Positions 4,877-5,956 of a stretch of 5,956 nucleotides of DNA are shown here, one piece after another; the stretch's first letter is position 1; each line of letters begins with the position of its first letter. Made by a program: the position numbers and the translations under genes. The stretch covers positions 1 to 5,956 of the forward strand of contig JAIBDV010000210.1 of the NCBI GenBank assembly GCA_024686055.1, given 5' to 3'. Source of the stretch: Neptuniibacter sp. (GTDB lineage Bacteria; Pseudomonadota; Gammaproteobacteria; Pseudomonadales; Balneatricaceae). The notes under the pieces were generated by a model, which saw nothing but the letters and a program-made list of their open reading frames with translations, did no database searches and was not told the DNA's origin.

Positions 4877-5508
4877 AGGACCGTCCGGGCTGACGGTCGT
4901 GCACGCAGGCGCTGCAAGTAAGCATTTAACACAGGTTGCTCAGCCAGCAGACCCCCTCCCAGTGGCAACCCCGCCAGGTAATCCAGCATCGGCAACACCA
5001 TCAGATCCGCCAGGCTCAGTTGCTCACCACACAGGAATGACTGCTCACCCAGCTGAGTATTCAGCAACGCCAGCGTCTCTTTGACAGCGGGTTCAGCCTG
5101 GGCCACCTCAGCCAGCCTGACCGCACCGTTCTCCCCTTTGGGGAAGGCAAACTCCAGCAGATAATCCCGCACCAGCGCTTTATCCACATAGCTGCTTAAA
5201 GCACCACACCACTGGTCCACCAGCGCCCGCTGAGCCGGGTCGGCTGGCTGTAACGCGATACCATCGAAGGTGTCGTCGAGATAACGCAGAATCGAGGCGG
5301 TTTCATAGAGCGTCAGCGCCTGATGTTTAATCACCGGAACCTTGCCCCAGGGGTGCAGTGCATAACGCTCAGCACTTTTGAAGCCGATCTCGTTTCCATC
5401 CCAGCTCAGTCCGGCCTGATAACGAATGTCCTTTTCTTCACAACACAGCATCACCGTACGCACGAAGGTACTGAAGGTCGGGCCCAGGATCTGAATAGCT
5501 TGCTGCAT
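4861..5508 (-). CDS. Glutathione S-transferase family protein
   Basis: This encodes 215 residues, typical for a bacterial GST. The N-terminal thioredoxin-like domain (1-80) holds the first helix TFSTFVRTVMLCCEEKDIRY (11-30), where a Ser or Thr near 11-14 would be the glutathione-activating residue. It also has HPWGKVPVI (52-60) with the cis-proline after valine, and YETASILRYLD (68-78), the glutathione-gamma-glutamyl contact. The all-helical C-terminal domain (about 90-205) contains LSLADLMVLPML (164-175), the conserved N-capping box. GSTs conjugate glutathione to electrophiles in the cytoplasm; the substrate is unknown. Start 5508 is chosen because GAGGA lies seven bases upstream; an extension to 5610 would run through the promoter/operator region. 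It is divergent from a TetR regulator, its probable controller, and overlaps the LysR gene end tail to tail. Confidence 0.92.
   Translation of the reverse strand: MQQAIQILGPTFSTFVRTVMLCCEEKDIRYQAGLSWDGNEIGFKSAERYALHPWGKVPVIKHQALTLYETASILRYLDDTFDGIALQPADPAQRALVDQWCGALSSYVDKALVRDYLLEFAFPKGENGAVRLAEVAQAEPAVKETLALLNTQLGEQSFLCGEQLSLADLMVLPMLDYLAGLPLGGGLLAEQPVLNAYLQRLRARPSARTVLQTAS
4879..4898 (+). terminator. Hairpin just after the LysR stop, inside the GST 3' coding end
   Basis: GACCGTC (4879-4885) and GACGGTC (4892-4898) pair perfectly around a six-base loop, beginning three bases after the LysR stop codon. It is positioned to end or protect the LysR transcript while also coding GST residues near the C-terminus. 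No T-tract follows, so intrinsic termination is uncertain. Confidence 0.4.
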
Positions 5509-5565
5509 AATCAATTCCTCTCTGTTCACAGTCATATTAGTAGCTGCAGACTGCGTGCCGAACAG

Positions 5566-5585
5566 AATATGATCAAGAACATATT
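5566..5585. promoter_or_regulatory. Palindrome AATATG-N8-CATATT between GST and TetR genes, candidate TetR operator
   Basis: Perfect six-base arms (5566-5571 and 5580-5585) flank an eight-base spacer, the size and symmetry typical of TetR-family operators. It overlaps a good plus-strand -10 box, TATGAT (5568-5573), for the TetR gene, and the candidate GST -10 on the other strand (5578-5583). Binding could therefore repress both genes. Around it is a wider, gapped inverted symmetry: TGCAG, GTGCC and AGAAT on the left (5545-5568) reappear inverted on the right (5591-5606). Confidence 0.55.
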
Positions 5586-5607
5586 TTTCGATTCTGGCAC
5601 ACTGCAA
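5578..5607 (-). promoter_or_regulatory. Candidate promoter for the GST gene
   Basis: On the minus strand, TTGCAG (5602-5607) and TATGTT (5578-5583, four of six positions) are separated by 18 bases. The expected transcript start is about 60 bases upstream of the GST ATG. The -10 box lies within the right half of the operator-like palindrome. Confidence 0.35.
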
Positions 5608-5648
5608 CACTACCCGGTTCTCACCACAGACATCGATGGAGCACAGAT

Positions 5649-5956
5649 ATGAGCTGGCACCCAGAGCACAAAACCGACAGCCGACAGCGCATTCTCCGTG
5701 CCGCAGGCGAGCTGTTCAGCAAACAGGGCTTTGATCAGGTGGGTATCAATGAAGTGATGCAGGCAGCAGGTATGACCAGAGGGGCCTTTTACAGTCACTT
5801 CGATTCAAAGTCGCAACTGTACAGTGAAACCATCCGCGCCACGGCACAGCGACTGGCCCGGCGACTGGCGGACCAGGAGCTCGGCATGAAGCAAGTCTGT
5901 CAGAGCTACCTCAGTATGGCGCACCGTAACGGTGAACAATTCCAGTGCCCGCTGGC
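5649..5956 (+). CDS. TetR-family transcriptional regulator (N-terminal part, cut by window end)
   Basis: The first 102 codons are visible before the window ends. Residues 12-60 form the TetR DNA-binding domain: RQRILRAAGELFSKQGFDQV, then INEVMQAAGMTRGAFYSHF (33-51, the helix-turn-helix with the usual YxHF end) and DSKSQLY. The following helices begin the ligand/dimer domain and reach EQFQCPLA at 96-103. The cysteine there falls at about the position of the sensor Cys106 of E. coli NemR, where a GCL or GCPL motif is common, suggesting but not proving thiol or electrophile sensing. The start is supported by GGAG seven bases upstream of ATG 5649. The divergent arrangement with the GST gene over an operator-like palindrome makes the GST its likely target. 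Confidence 0.9.
   Translation, partial: MSWHPEHKTDSRQRILRAAGELFSKQGFDQVGINEVMQAAGMTRGAFYSHFDSKSQLYSETIRATAQRLARRLADQELGMKQVCQSYLSMAHRNGEQFQCPL

Noticed and set aside
5509..5610. N-terminal extension of the GST
   Set aside because: It would translate the operator/promoter region; GAGGA and the family N-terminus support ATG 5508.
1..5956. CRISPR array, tRNA, rRNA, intact insertion sequence or multi-gene defence system
   Set aside because: No regularly spaced direct repeats, cloverleaf sequence, rRNA motif, transposase or defence-type domain was found on either strand.

Overview
This window is ordinary chromosomal DNA from a proteobacterium, most likely a gammaproteobacterium. The evidence is moderate GC content, compact gene spacing, Shine-Dalgarno-type starts (GGAG, AAGGAG, GAGGA) and proteins that read like Pseudomonas/Oceanospirillales relatives: a PuuB-type oxidase end, a YafY-type WYL regulator, a YiiM-type MOSC protein and a GcvA-like LysR regulator. 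Genus cannot be settled by eye. No rRNA, tRNA, CRISPR array or intact insertion sequence is visible.

Layout. (1) 1-225: 3' end of a gamma-glutamylputrescine oxidase-like FAD enzyme, plus strand, converging on the next unit across a long interrupted inverted repeat (249-301). (2) 336-1398, minus strand: a two-gene unit of an ABM-like alpha/beta-barrel protein followed by a WYL-domain regulator. (3) 1399-1550: the divergent region to a plus-strand MOSC gene (1551-2204). It holds a perfect 9-bp palindrome and, sharing bases with it, a terminator-like hairpin with a T-tract, which resembles an attenuator. (4) 2278-2880: an ankyrin-repeat protein, plus strand. (5) 2949-3272, minus strand: an unrecognised 107-residue helical protein with a GTG start. 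A short 56-codon frame ends 19 bases before it. (6) 3463-3678: no confident gene, but protein-like fragments in shifted minus-strand frames, possibly a decayed element. (7) 3679-3888: a 69-residue basic small protein, divergent from a LysR regulator (3995-4876), with two inverted repeats between them. (8) 4861-5508, minus strand: a glutathione S-transferase whose end overlaps the LysR gene end by 16 bases. It is divergent from a TetR-family regulator (5649 to the window end), with an excellent operator-like palindrome at 5566-5585.

How the genes may work together. The window is rich in regulator/enzyme pairs: WYL with the ABM-like protein, LysR with the small protein, and TetR with the GST. 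MOSC/YiiM, GST and ABM-like proteins all fit a small-molecule stress or detoxification theme, but the shared theme is inference. The best candidates for a second look are the overlapping-hairpin leader before the MOSC gene, the GST/TetR switch with a possible sensor cysteine, and the unexplained 3273-3890 interval with its small proteins. I do not see a clearly new multi-gene system.
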